From Oopsacas minuta (lineage: Eukaryota > Porifera > Hexactinellida > Lyssacinosida > Leucopsacidae): 64,000 nucleotides of DNA. The DNA lies in contig JAKMXF010000332.1 of the NCBI GenBank assembly GCA_024704765.1, forward strand, positions 354,018-418,017, written 5' to 3'. The position numbers and the translations under genes are program-made. Positions within the stretch are counted from its first letter, which is position 1. Each line of letters begins with the position of its first letter. Below are positions 12,158 through 23,135 of the stretch, piece after piece. The notes beneath the pieces are model-generated. The model saw nothing but the letters and a program-made list of their open reading frames with translations, was not told the DNA's origin and ran no database searches.

Positions 12158-14392
12158 CACAGGATATTTTATGCTGAAACTTGTTGTGGCGTTTCGTTGT
12201 GTGAACTCTCACTGGTCTTAAAATGTAGGTTGTAATAATAAATTCAAAAAATATAATAGTTTAGACCCGCCGGAGGGCGCCCAAAGTATCAAGCATTCAT
12301 TTGAATGGGTGTAACTTTAATGTAAAATTTCCCTATGAAATATTAGCATTATGAATAACAAGGAAGCTTTTGACTTTCTATCCTCACGTAAATCTGTCAG
12401 AGATGCAACAATCGTATTTATGGATAGTCAGCAACTTGATGATAAATATTATAGTTGTATCCGATACAAATTCGTTGAGTTGAAGGGTGATAGAGAGATA
12501 TTTCGTAAAAGAAACGACCTAAATACATGGGATGATATGATATTCTTTGACAATTCAACATTGGCAGAGAAGAGGCGGTTATCGTCTGAAGGTGATATTT
12601 GTACTCCTAATCATGTTCATGCAAAGGCTATCAGGAAACCACTCCTAGAATTAACGATTAAAGGACAAAGGGTACGTCTGGAACCTCTTTTAGCCCTGAT
12701 TAAAAGCTTAGCAGCTAGTGAGAACGTGGATAGCAAAACGATGGCAGCCATGGCTCTGCAATTTGTCTCATCTTCTTCAGGAGATTACTCCACCAGTTCC
12801 TTCTGTCTGGAAATAGTCAGCAAAGGCACATTTCAAGGCAATATAAAGACACACATCTTAATTGCTAAGTCTACGTTCCTCCTAGGGCAACTGGAAATAG
12901 GTAAGCGAAAGTACATTGAATTGAGGAGACTTTGTAAGTCAGACAATGTACTATTCCCTAAGTATGAGCCAATTTCCCAGTATCGAGCAGATATTACTCT
13001 GGAGAAGGAATTCATTTTTATCCGCAATGTGTCTGATGCACCTATGGGAGTAGGGATATCTTACATCTCTATCATCAAACAGACAATTTCCCGCCTACTC
13101 GAATCACTTCCCACAGATTCTGAATTTGAATTCCCGTTGACATTTTCTGCAACAGATGGCTTGGATGGATCTGGATCCCATCAAGTTTATAATCAGATTC
13201 AAGAGTCACCAGATATTGGTTCCAAAAATTTCATTCTCTTTGCTTTCAAACCTCTCGCTATCCACGACAGCGCAAACAAACTTATTTGGGAAAACGAAAG
13301 GCCCAACTCACAATTTCAGATTCGCCCAGTCACTTTACTAGCTGCCAAAGAAAATAGCGAAAATGTACGTCATCTAATGGATACTTATATTAATCCTTAC
13401 GTAGCAGACATGGAAGAAAATGGGATACTACTCTCGCAAGGACTTGTGAGGATAAAATTGCTCAGGACCATGTTCGATGGAAAAATGGCAGGAATTCTAT
13501 CTGGAGCCGGTGGTGCTCACTGCCAACTCTGTACTGCGACTTTCAAACAACTGCATGATGTCGAACTTATACGAGATGGTTTTCCTATTAATCGTTCAAT
13601 AACATCGGCTAAAGAACTGTTTCAAAGCGTGAATGAAGTAGAATTTCTATCTCTAAGTTCCAATGACCGTCTTGGATTGACTCACCAACCTATTTCCGAC
13701 ATCGATATAATTTGCTCTTCTCCATTACATTCATATTTGTGCATCTTCAGATGGTTTATGACCCTCGTTTATCATCTGCAATCAGGTGCAAGGAAGTAGT
13801 CACCATCATCCTTAGGCATAAAAAACTCAATGAAGTTTGTTTCAGGCTTATTGATGGAAAAGACTGGTATGAAGATTGATCAACCCAGCAGTGATGGTGG
13901 CACTACATCAACTGGCAATGTTGCTCGAAATTGTTTCTTGGACAAAAACCAATTTCTTTACTGGGTTTGTTCCTTGATACCAACAGAATACCATGAAAAT
14001 ATAAAGGTCATCCACACTAACCTTTCAGTATGTTTGCGTATTTACAACAGCGACCGAGAGATAAACACTGAAAGACTGGATATTCTTTGCAAGGACACAT
14101 ACGAATACATTGTAATCAGGTTCCCTTGGGCAAACATCAGTCCAACCTTGCATAAATTACTAGCCCATTCTTCAGAACTCATTAGAACTTGTAACAATAG
14201 CCATGGACTTAAAGTCTTCTCTGAAGAAGCAGTTGAAGTTTCAAACAAACTCGTCCGAAGGTATCGCGAACACCTTGCCAGAAAAATGTCGTTTTCTCTG
14301 AATACTCGAGATATCTTTATACGACTGATGTGTAATAGTGATCCTGTCCTCAATATGTAATATAGGATAAACATATCAAATCACTGCCTGTG
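12158..14392 (+). mobile_element. Transib-type transposon, tentative ends
   Basis: The coding region 12351-14360 is clearly Transib/RAG1-like. Tentative ends: CACAGG at 12158-12163, preceded by CGGCGTC, and its inverted counterpart CCTGTG ending at 14392, followed by CCGAC. Transib elements usually start CACAGTG-like and duplicate a 5-bp CG-rich target. The candidate flanks here (GCGTC and CCGAC) agree at only 3 of 5 positions, and the shared terminal match is only six bases. The element is secure; these exact boundaries are not. Confidence 0.4.
12351..14360 (+). CDS. Transib/RAG1-like transposase (one in-frame TAG or 30-nt intron)
   Basis: Two reading frames in the same phase (12351-13799, 482 aa; 13830-14360, 176 aa) separated by one TAG at 13797-13799. 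The order of blocks follows Transib transposases, the relatives of RAG1: TDGLDGSGSHQVYNQ (Asp272 likely catalytic), PLAIHDSANKLIWENERPNS, MFDGKM (Asp376 likely second catalytic), zinc-binding HCQLC (Cys391/Cys394), SSPLHSYLCIFRWF, then in part two DGGTTSTGNVARNCF, ISPTLHKLLAH and SEEAVEVSNK, where Glu136 aligns by eye with the RAG1 NESGNK glutamate. Total of about 660-670 aa is the usual Transib length. The TAG falls within a possible intron 13786-13815 (CAG|GTGCAAG...CCTTAG|GC) whose removal keeps the frame. Alternatives: a single nonsense mutation in a dead copy. A RAG2 partner is not seen. Confidence 0.85.
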
Positions 14393-14469
14393 CCGACTAA
14401 ATTTCATTGAATTTACTTTAGTGAGTGTTAGAATCTATAATTTCCACTAAATAAGTAAATTAGCAAGAA

Positions 14470-15290
14470 AATATTGTTATAGGTCAGATTATCCGTGGAA
14501 AATTGCAGACAATTGAATTGGTATGATTACGCGAATTATAGGTAAGGAAAATCGTGAAAAACTGCTGAAAAGCAATTGTATGATTAAACTAGCCTATAGT
14601 TCTGATTAACCGTGTTTCTGTGCAGACAGATGAAATTGTATGATCACTCTAGTTCAAAGTCAGAATTACCAAAAGAAAGTTCAGACAGTTGAAATTAATA
14701 TATTTAACTTGTTACAGTTCAAAATAACTGTTGAAAAGCGCAAGCAATTAAAATTAATAAAATAATACATATTAATGACTGATTTTCAGTGAATATGTGC
14801 AGACAGTTGAAATTGTATGATTAGACTAGTTTAGGCTCAGAATCATCATGAAAATGTGTAGATAGGTGAAATTGATTGATTATACTTGTTACAGATCAAA
14901 ATCACCGTTAAAAAGTGCAGACAGTTGAAACTTATTGATTAAACTAGATTCATGTCAGGATCACTATGAAAAGTGCAAAAATCAATCCATCTTAACTATT
15001 TGGCATTTCTCATTGCTACCCTGAAATGTAACTCTGATAATCAATAAATTTCCAGTGTTTACAATTTTGCACTGATATACTGACATGTAACTATTTTCAG
15101 CATACAAATTCAACTACTCGCACATATTCATTGTATTCTGACATGTAACAATTCGAATCTATAAATTGCAACTGTTTGCACTTTTTCACGGTATACTGAG
15201 ATGTAGCTAATATAATCATACAATTTCAAATCTGAGCACATATTCTTGGTATTCTGATATGCAATAAGGCTGATCAATAGATTTCAACCC
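14470..15290. repeat. Head-to-head tandem satellite array
   Basis: From about 14485 to 14985 lie eight to nine diverged units of about 58-60 bp, typified by GTGCAGACAGTTGAAATTGT then ATGATTA.ACTAGTT, TCAGAATCACC and GTGAAAA. From about 15000 to 15285 four to five units of the same sequence run in the opposite direction (CACTTTTTCACGGTATACTG, AATCATACAATTTCAA). The whole forms a large imperfect palindrome about 110 bp downstream of the Transib coding region. No coding capacity. Confidence 0.75.
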
Positions 15291-15758
15291 CCTCTTGTCT
15301 TGAATCATTGTGACTATTATTTGTTTTCAAGCGTAAAATCACCTCCCCTGCAAGATGTTCTCTTGTCGGATGGAGTTTTGGGTTACTCTTTTTTCGTTGC
15401 CTTTTGTAGACGCTTCACCCTATTAATACTGTTCATTATATGACAACTACCGCGTTTCGTTTACTATGCCGCTACTCGCCGAAACTGATCAATAACTATA
15501 TAATAAGCTTTATCTTTAGTGCTTTTCGACCCTGAAAGATATGATATACTCACACTACGCATATATCTCAACCATGACTTCCAAATGCTTGTCATCAACT
15601 TTATGTATTTTAGTCCAAATATAGTGCATTGATAATAGTTACTAGAAAAATTTACTAGTTATAGTACTAAATAGCAAGTTTCTATTTAAACACAAAAACA
15701 CAAAATGGTCAAATTATGATAATATCATAACAGAATTTCTAGTCGCAAATGCTATTAC
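15291..15758. other. Intergenic
   Basis: No gene or repeat recognised. Confidence 0.5.
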
Positions 15759-17082
15759 TAGGGCGTCCAATAAGTCTTGCGGATGATATCATAGAACAGT
15801 GTACAAACACTATAGACACTAATTCATTACATTATATATTCAAAGTAATCTCCTAAAGATACACAAAGTTTTAACCTTTCCATCCACTAGTAAACAAATT
15901 TCTGTCTTCTTCGGGGATGGATTTGAAGTACTGGTACAGGCCAGTTCCAAGTGCTTGTAATGTGTTAAAATCTTTGCCTTGAAGGTAGATTTTAAGCTTG
16001 GGGAATAGCCAAAAATCACACGGAACTAGGTCTGGTGAGTATGGTGGATGAGGAAGTAATTCTAACCCTTCTACATCCAAGAAATTTTTGGTAAGCTTAG
16101 CTGTATGGGAACTGGCGTTATCAATTAAAATCTTCATTCCTCGAGTTCCAGTTTTCGGGCGGTACTTTTCTATATATTCTATCAAATTTGGAAGTGCTTG
16201 CTCTGTAAAGAAAGTAGCAGTAACAGCCTTGCCACCTCACAAGGTAATTGCAAGACAATTCCATGACTACTGAAGAAGATGGCATACATAATCTTAGGTT
16301 TCTGAAGTCGGGCCTATGAATTTCCGCCGCTTGTTCGTCGCCCCTCACCCATGATCGTTTCTTATACTTGCTATATGGTGTTGAAAAGTATACACATGTT
16401 TCGTCACCAGTAATACTCTCTGTTAAGCGTCTAGAATCGCAGTTCTAATAAGTTTCTAAGAGTTTCTTGGCGATATTCAGTCGTGCCAACCTTTGAGTCT
16501 CACTGAGATTATGCGAGACGCATTTCCCACAAATCGCTCGTTTGCCAAGCTCAGTCGTCAGAATTGTATGAATGGCTCCCGATGAAATCTCCATACTTTG
16601 TTCTGACTGGATGACAGTAATGCACTTGTCTTCCATGACCATACTTTCAATGAGTGCGATATTCTCTGAAGTGGTGGCGGATACCGGTCTTCCAGATCGA
16701 GGCAAATCTGTGACATCAGCATCACCAGATCTAAAACGGGCAACCCATCGCTCTACAGTAGATCTGGAAGGACAATCCACTCACAATATCTCCTGTAACT
16801 CGCTGAAGATCTGTACGAGCTGGATCTTGAGTATTGTGCGAAACTCTATGTAAGCTCGCCATTTGAGGTTGAAGTTATCATCCTTTGAAGCCATAAATTG
16901 AACAGTAGGTATGAATTGACTTCACTTAATTATCTAAAAATTAATAATTTGTATTGAAAAAGCTTGAAACTTTCAGTGTATGGAGTTTTAACTATATGGC
17001 CTTGTAATATATGAAATTTAGATATATGACTTGACTAATTCCTGCGATTTAACATGACCTGCAAGAATTATTGAACGCTCTG
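15759..17082 (-). mobile_element. Mariner transposon relic, both ends present
   Basis: Left end TAGGGCGTCCAATAAGTCTT at 15759 and right end, read on the minus strand, GAGCGTTCAATAATTCTTGC near 17080, form an inverted repeat of about 23 bp with several mismatches. TA precedes the left end; the matching TA on the right is altered. The 1.3-kb size is typical of mariner. The transposase inside, on the minus strand, is broken. Confidence 0.8.
15871..16894 (-). pseudogene. Mariner transposase pseudogene (D,D34D)
   Basis: Begins MASKDDNFNLKWRAYIEFRT at 16894. N-terminal HTH region has CPSRSTVERWVARFRSGDAD and DLPRSGRPVS, then the linker with SSGAIHTIL. The first catalytic block is near 16420 (SITGDET). 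The second is LIDNASSHTAKL and the third PHPPYSPDLVPCDFW, with 34 residues between the Asp residues. A stop follows QEIL near 16780, another follows LLETY at 16445, and frameshifts separate the central part (16121-16348) from the C-terminal part (15871-16185). The C-terminus ends at FTSGWKG, a normal mariner end. Non-functional. Confidence 0.85.
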
Positions 17083-17257
17083 ATATACCCACCATAATAG
17101 CGCAATTGTGTTCATTAAGTTATGAATCAATAACATAAATTTCCCCAGAATAATTGAAATTGAAATTGTATTCATATACGTGAGACTCACTTTGGATCCA
17201 TGAGACTTACTACCTATACGTTATGTATAGTATGCTATCGAGCAACTTAGTTAGTAT

Positions 17258-17580
17258 CTATACACTGCTTGTCCAAAGGTATTGGAACACACTGCTACAA
17301 TTGACACATGGCACCAACACGCATGTCACTTTAGTTTCAGGGGGTGAAGATGAATTCACAAGTTGAATATAAATATGATATAAAAAATGATAATAAGCTA
17401 TGGTCCTACTTCCTACTATTTCAACAGAATCTTTCAAAGTAATCTTGCAGCGTACCACTTGTGTCACAAGTGGTTCACTGTTCCAATACGTTTGGCCAGG
17501 CGGTGTACTTTCGTGTTCATTCCATACTTTTCAATCAAGTGCTTAAAAGTATTCTTTCTTGTGTTGTTGAGGCGCTATAT
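17258..17580 (-). mobile_element. Possible Tc1-like terminal fragment
   Basis: TATACACTGCTTGTCCAAAG followed by GTATTGGAACACACTG at about 17256-17292 resembles a Tc1-type terminal repeat ending in TA. A short minus-strand stretch upstream (RLNNTRKNTFKHLIEKYG, LAKRIGTVNHL, stop, HKWYAAR) may be transposase remnant but is not matched to a known block. No second terminus was found. Confidence 0.35.
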
Positions 17581-18099
17581 CAAACTGTCGCATGATAGAA
17601 ATATACTTGTGATGATATTTCATTATCCCTGTAAACAAAATATATTCGTGTCAAAATATCTAAAGTATATTCTTTTGACATTAGAAAATAACTTGAAGCT
17701 TTCAACACACATCCTTAATAAAGGTTATTAAATATTGCTAGAAATCAAAGTATTCAAGTAGTACTAATTTATAGTTAACGATATTTGCTGATTACTATAT
17801 TCTACTCACAAATTTTAAATTTAAAGAAAATCTTTAGTATTGGAGTATCTAATATAATGGGAACAATAAGCAGCGAAACAAGTCTATAGTCTGTTAATTT
17901 CGAATAACGGCAGTCGCATGACTCACATCCCTATAGTTTATCTAAAATGGTTTTTATTAAACTTGGAATATGCTCCTCATAGAGCAGAATAACATAATGT
18001 TATATTAGTCTGAGGAATATTGCACAATTAATAATTCACTAACAATTAATTCGAAACTTACTTGGCGTTGCTATAATGATAGAAATTAACTACATAACC
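17581..18099. other. Intergenic
   Basis: No gene or repeat recognised; a 114-residue plus-strand frame across 17387-17731 has no recognisable domain and looks like chance. Confidence 0.45.
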
Positions 18100-18396
18100 T
18101 TATAGGTTGATGTCCAGGGTCTATGTCCCGATTTAACCGGAAGACTTAGACGCCCCAGAGCCCAGCTGCAGTAGTGTCTTGCTACATATGACTGGGTTCC
18201 GTGCCCACCCAAATATTCTCCTAGCTCCCACATAATCCAAGAAACCAGAAAAATGTAAACTTTCTGGGCAATTTGCAGACCAAACGTTATTTTTTGCGAT
18301 GTGTTTCGCTCCTGCATCTGGAATTTGGTCCAGCAGATTGAATTTGTGCCTCCCAAATTTCAAAGCTATACGATGCAACTGCCCAGGTGGATCCTT
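18100..18396 (-). repeat. Interspersed repeat A, copy 2 (inverted)
   Basis: Reverse-complement relative of 3891-4245. Two overlapping minus-strand frames (up to 88 aa) exist here but they are not recognised as protein and are not conserved in phase with copy 1. Confidence 0.65.
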
Positions 18397-18949
18397 ATAC
18401 TCACATGGAAATATATAGTTCGGCCACTGGGCATGCCTCCTGCTAAACCCCTGAAATAGCCTTTCCCTTATTCACAACTGACATATTTGATCCTGAAAAT
18501 TACAGAATTGTGTTAAACTTCAATTGACAAGCATTTGTTATGACATTTCACGTTGATTATAATCACTATGTTGATTTTGCATCCATTAGTACAAATTTCA
18601 AAATTCCGCCTGGATACTTTTCCTCTCTAATTAATGCCTTTTCATGGCTAGAGGGAGGTAGTTATACTCCTGAATGTGGTCCATATAATATAAGCGATTA
18701 GAATGATAAATACTATTTAGGAGGCATTGGTAGATAGCTAAAATAACATTCATCTTAACGATCTCAAGGATAGAAATTTCAATAGTTGATAACCTTGTAG
18801 ATATTTATAGATTTCGCTATGAATTGAGAAAATAGATTAACACCAATGAGAAAAAGAAATAAAAGTTTTGACAACTATCATGATACAATATTCTGTGAGG
18901 TAAATTACCAAATGTGTAACAAACAACAAATTCTTTCAAGAAGACCTGC

Positions 18950-19051
18950 CCGTTCAGTTAGGTGAATTAGCGAAGCACCGCGAAAACCCTGCCCCGCCTA
19001 CTGGTAATGTATTTGCCCCCCCCCAGGTGAAAACTCCTGCCGACGTCCCTG
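18950..19051. repeat. hAT-like repeat end, relative of 4845-5072
   Basis: Contains GCGAAGCACCGCGAAAACCC, a run of nine C with CAGGTG, and the terminal GCCGACGTCCCTGG. The GACGTCCCTG terminus and the GCGAAGCAC block match the repeat ending at 5072. Confidence 0.5.
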
Positions 19052-19524
19052 GTACGTTTATGTCAATCAAAACTTAAGCATTTCTACTGCGAGTAACCGT
19101 CACTGCAAAGCAACCAGGTAAACAAGTCACAGCTATATACAAAAGCAGATAGATCGTATTTAACTATTCAAAAGAGGGTTAGTAAAATTTCTAGTTCGTA
19201 GCTCTAACCTTAATATAACGAAAGAGGGTTTAAAATAGCAATCATTTACCTGAAATTGGGTGACTAACATCGTTGTGTTCAGTACTGATGATAATAATCA
19301 ACATACACACAATGGAGATGACAATCCCTAGAAAGAGAGAGGAGAGGACTGAGGCTATCAAAGTATAATCTATAAGAGAGAGAGAGATTAATGAATAAAT
19401 TGATAGGTTGTCAGAAGAGAGGGTCACCTCCATTCCAATAGGGGATTCTTTAATGTCACTGATAATGCTAAATCGACCGGAATGAAATGGCAAAAAAGAG
19501 TAGTGATTAACCGAATATTGCCGG

Positions 19525-19630
19525 AAAATCTGTGACTTTGTTACGCCAAAAAGGTGTTAAAATCTCGTTTTTGGTGGAAAAATTTAATTTCGTTTTCGTT
19601 ACGAACGTAATCTTTCAGCTTTATTTGGTT
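19525..19630 (+). repeat. Interspersed repeat B, copy 1
   Basis: Shares GTGA(C/T)TTT.T(G)ACG(C/T)CAAAAAGGTG, AAAATCTCG and TTTTCGTT..GAA(C/A)GTAA with 62765-62900, same orientation. No coding capacity seen. Confidence 0.6.
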
Positions 19631-19984
19631 GAGGTCCGAATTTACAAACCACCCGACCACTTCGACTGTCCTGAATTACTTAGAAAGGTATTGGTATAAC
19701 ATTTAGTGTTAAATATGCAAACTATAATAACTTGGTAACGGAATTGAGGGAAGGAATGTGTAATTAGTAAAATATTGAATAATATATAGTTAGTGTAGAG
19801 TTACCTTATTAGAAGATATACTTTAACAGTTTAAGCTCAATAATATTTCGCAATAATTAGATTTCTAATTTTTATCTTCAAGAATAAATGAATTATCAAT
19901 ACCACATTGAACACTCTTGGATTCAAAGTTTGAACTATCAGATTTCACCTTTCGGGATTTTCTGTAGAAAACTAATATAGGACC

Positions 19985-20892
19985 CGCAGTAATATCGAGA
20001 GCGTCCAAACAATTTTGGACGAGGTCAGATGAACAACCTTGCGAGTGTTAGGAGAGAGGGTAGGTATGTCAAAAGCCACACTACACTCGATTATCACTGA
20101 AGATCTGGAAATGTCGAAGGTAACTGCGCGTTGGGTCTCATAACTTCTTTCAAAAGAACAAAAACGCGAAATGGTCAGAGTTAGCAAAGAATTACTTTCA
20201 AGATACAACGCAGGGGAGGACTTTTTGTATCGTATAGTAACGGGAGATGAAACTTGGTTTCATTATTATGAACCAGAGAGTAAAACTCAATCGAAGCAGT
20301 GGAAGAGACGTGATGAACCTGTACCCGTCAAGGTAAAGGCCGCAAAATCAGCAGGAAAGAGAATGGAAACAGTATTTTGGGATAGGGAAGGAATTATACA
20401 CCCGGACTGGCTGCCTGAGAAGACAACTATAAACAGTGATTATTAAGTCAACAGATTGAAAGAATTGCATCAAGCGATAAACGTGAGAGGCAAGGCAAGT
20501 TTACACGTGGCGTATTGCTGCAACATGACAACGCAAGGCCCCATGTAAGCTCCAAGACAATGGCTGCAATTGACGGCTTAGGATTCGAATGGCCCCCTCA
20601 TCCCTCTTATAGTCCAGACCTGGCTCCCAGCGACTACTGGCTGTTTGGAGAGTTGAAGACCTCTTCGAGGGAAGAGCTTTGAGGATTTCAAACGGCTCGA
20701 GTATGAAATAAAACAGTGAGAAAAAGGGATTCCTAAGAATTCTATACCACTGGGCTGGATAAGTTACCAGGAAAAGATTTATATAGTTAAAGGGGGAATT
20801 TATCGAAACATTTGATGCTCAATTATGATAAGTCTAGGTTTACTATATGAATTATGGAAAATCATCTCATTATTTATTGAACCACCCTTGTA
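19985..20892 (+). mobile_element. 5'-truncated mariner
   Basis: Transposase remnant followed by a mariner-type 3' terminus (TTTATTGAACCACCCTTGTA, ending about 20892). No matching left terminus was found near 19985, where similarity starts in the second helix-turn-helix region. Confidence 0.75.
19995..20740 (+). pseudogene. Mariner transposase pseudogene
   Basis: Readable blocks: SVQTILDEVR and GMSKATLHSIITEDLEMSKV (HTH-2 and linker), WVS, LLSKEQKREMVRVSKELLSR, IVTGDETWFHYYEPESK (first Asp), then in other frames QHDNARPHVSS (second Asp, near 20527) and PHPSYSPDLAPSDYW (third Asp, near 20600-20640), again a D,D34D spacing. Stops or shifts near 20030, 20140, 20446 and after 20540 break the frame. 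This lineage is distinct from the mariners at 1-2082 and 15759-17082, judging by the ARPH and SDYW variants. Confidence 0.85.
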
Positions 20893-21603
20893 CCATCATA
20901 TTAAGGAATCAATAGTTCATGTTATTTCGTAATTGAACGATAGACTCTAGATTGGGAATAATATATACTGAATGTGTTTTCAACTATAAATACAAACAGC
21001 CACGTACTCGATTAATTCAATAAATTCTAATAATTGCTAATACGTGATCTGACCCCAAATTATTCCTAACAGTATTCAATGTCATATTAATCCCAGCGTC
21101 TCGCTAAGAATCTCCAGCTTGCCCAGTCGCTATTAAAACATTTTTTTCAGCACCACATAGCTCACTTCTCCGGACAGTGATCCCGATTCTCAGTCCGTTG
21201 AAGGCCTAATCGGTTAGAAGTATTTAGTATTACAATCATGAGCCACATATTTTTTGCAGTATATTGAGTAAACTAGGAAATTGGAAATTAATCTTTCAAG
21301 TAAGCATATTTTTCAAAGAAACTGGGAGGTCAGCCCACAATTTCAGGCTCATTTCAAACCGGGGAAGGCGAGCCTCGGCGGAACCTGACGCCTCTGGCCT
21401 CGTCACTACGTGGCTCCAATCAGAGAACAATTAAAAGATGTATTATCCATGATCCATATAAATTACATTCAATGCCCTTCTGTTGTGGCACTAAATGTAC
21501 TTTGTCGCTTTTGGTTAGTAATCTCGAAACTTCGCGCTTGGGTATTAAGAAATCCTGAAAATGTTCGACATTTGTAAATTTTGATTTTTTGTAGTGATGA
21601 TGA
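20893..21603. other. Intergenic
   Basis: No gene recognised; contains a GC-richer stretch at 21350-21420 with no clear identity. Confidence 0.45.
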
Positions 21604-21728
21604 CGTAATAATCCCATGATGAGTTAGCTTGTCAGAATCATGACGTCAGACATTTGTCACTTTGAGGGGTACTTGTGATTCAAATTTCAAAACTTCTATC
21701 ATATATATTGGCTGAGCAGTTGTTAATT
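21604..21728 (+). repeat. Interspersed repeat C, copy 1
   Basis: About 125 bp also found at 45590-45715 in the same orientation: GAGTTAGCTT.GTCAGAATCA, TATGATTCAAATTTCAAA-type block, CTTCTATC, ATATTGGCTGAGCAGTTGTT. No coding capacity. Confidence 0.7.
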
Positions 21729-22310
21729 AATACAAAACTTAGGAATGCAAACTTGACACCCACGAGAGATTGGTTTAGGAGAAACTCTGCACCTATTAAT
21801 TCATTCCATCATAATTCTATCTGGTTGCATCTATATTTTCATTATTATTAATGGGATTCTAATCTGATGATTTCATTCTGAAATACTGACATACCGTATA
21901 ATATCCTATCTTTGAGTTTTCCCCCTAGACAGCACTTGAGGTAACAGGAATATTTGAATTGGTTGGGTTATTCCATATGTGACAATAATTAAAGATTGCA
22001 ATAAACGAAATCATAAGCGAGAACAATACTTCTAAGTTATTATAGTAAATATTTCTGACAAAAACACCGCATTCATTAATCTAATAATTTCAAGTATGTT
22101 AATATGAATGATTGAAACCTTTTGTATCCTGAATCTCGTTTTCTCATGGAATTATAACTTATTACCGAATATTAATTGATATGTATAAAACCATTTATCC
22201 ACATCTGCCTAAATATATTTTCTTCTGTCAATTTTACGGCCAGGAGTCTACTGGAATGATCATTTTTTCCAAATATTACAGTTACTCTTCCTTCTTTATT
22301 ATACATAAAT

Positions 22311-23135
22311 ATGAAGAAATGGACCCCTTCTCTTTATCATCGAAATTTGGGCGATAATTTCTTCCCAAAAGATGCTTTCCTGGTTTCTTTGGTAACCAAT
22401 CCTACTGCTCATGGATACAACTTTCATGATATTCTAACTTATACCTTTGCTTTCTCGTTCCATTTGATTTTATGTTGTGTCTTGTTACTTTCCTCTATTC
22501 TTTTCACATTTACGAGCTCAATTGTTTATTCCATGAATATTTTATTGATATACGGATATCTTTTACTAGTATTTATTGTCTGGTACACATATTCAACATT
22601 TCATCATGAAAATATATTAGTGTCTCTTAATTACATCTTCATTATTTTCTTTATTTTTTCTTTTTCTAACCTTATACATTCTCTCTTATCCACCATTTTC
22701 TATGATACACTCTTGACGATGGTTTTCTTGTTTTTTATATTTAATTGTATCTTTCACAACTTCTCCAATATCGAAACATTTCAAATTGCTTCCCAAAGAG
22801 TATCATTCAATTTTGGGTTATCAGCTTCTGTTTCCCTTGCCTCCAGATTTGATAACTCTATCCTTTCAATCTTTATTCTTCTTCTAGGTTTTGGAATATT
22901 TTATCTTCAGACATTGTCGTTGGACAGAAATCAATACTATATTTATTTCAGACTAATTGTCTTTATTTTGTTTTTTTGTCAACTTCTAATTTGTCCCATC
23001 AATCTTGGTATGAAAGTTTTATTATTTATGTTCCCTGTTTTGTGGATAAATTTTATTTCACCTTTCTGGTTATTGAGGCTCCAAAGATTTAAAATGAATA
23101 TCTATGGGCCTTGGGATGAATCTTGTATAATTTGA
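22311..23135 (+). CDS. PIGC: PIG-C / GPI2, GPI-GlcNAc transferase subunit
   Basis: A 274-residue, very hydrophobic protein with about seven to eight membrane spans. PIG-C is a subunit of the ER complex that transfers GlcNAc to phosphatidylinositol, the first step of GPI-anchor synthesis. Family signatures: N-terminal DNFFPKDAFL (human has PDNYVDRRFL at this place), ASVSLASRF in the middle, and the C-terminal RLQRFKMNIYGPWDES, matching the family's RLQLFKENIHGPWDEA end. Length is close to the human 297. The start at 22311 is the first Met of the frame and gives the right N-terminal spacing. The gene is uninterrupted; human PIGC is also single-exon. Sequence is strongly diverged outside these blocks. 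Confidence 0.87.
   Translation: MKKWTPSLYHRNLGDNFFPKDAFLVSLVTNPTAHGYNFHDILTYTFAFSFHLILCCVLLLSSILFTFTSSIVYSMNILLIYGYLLLVFIVWYTYSTFHHENILVSLNYIFIIFFIFSFSNLIHSLLSTIFYDTLLTMVFLFFIFNCIFHNFSNIETFQIASQRVSFNFGLSASVSLASRFDNSILSIFILLLGFGIFYLQTLSLDRNQYYIYFRLIVFILFFCQLLICPINLGMKVLLFMFPVLWINFISPFWLLRLQRFKMNIYGPWDESCII

Noticed and set aside
12351-14360. Domesticated RAG1 gene rather than transposon
   Set aside because: No RAG2-like neighbour and no sign of the vertebrate RAG1 N-terminal RING region; the block order and length fit Transib.
17387-17731. 114-aa plus-strand frame
   Set aside because: No recognisable motif and overlaps a probable Tc1-like terminus; treated as chance.
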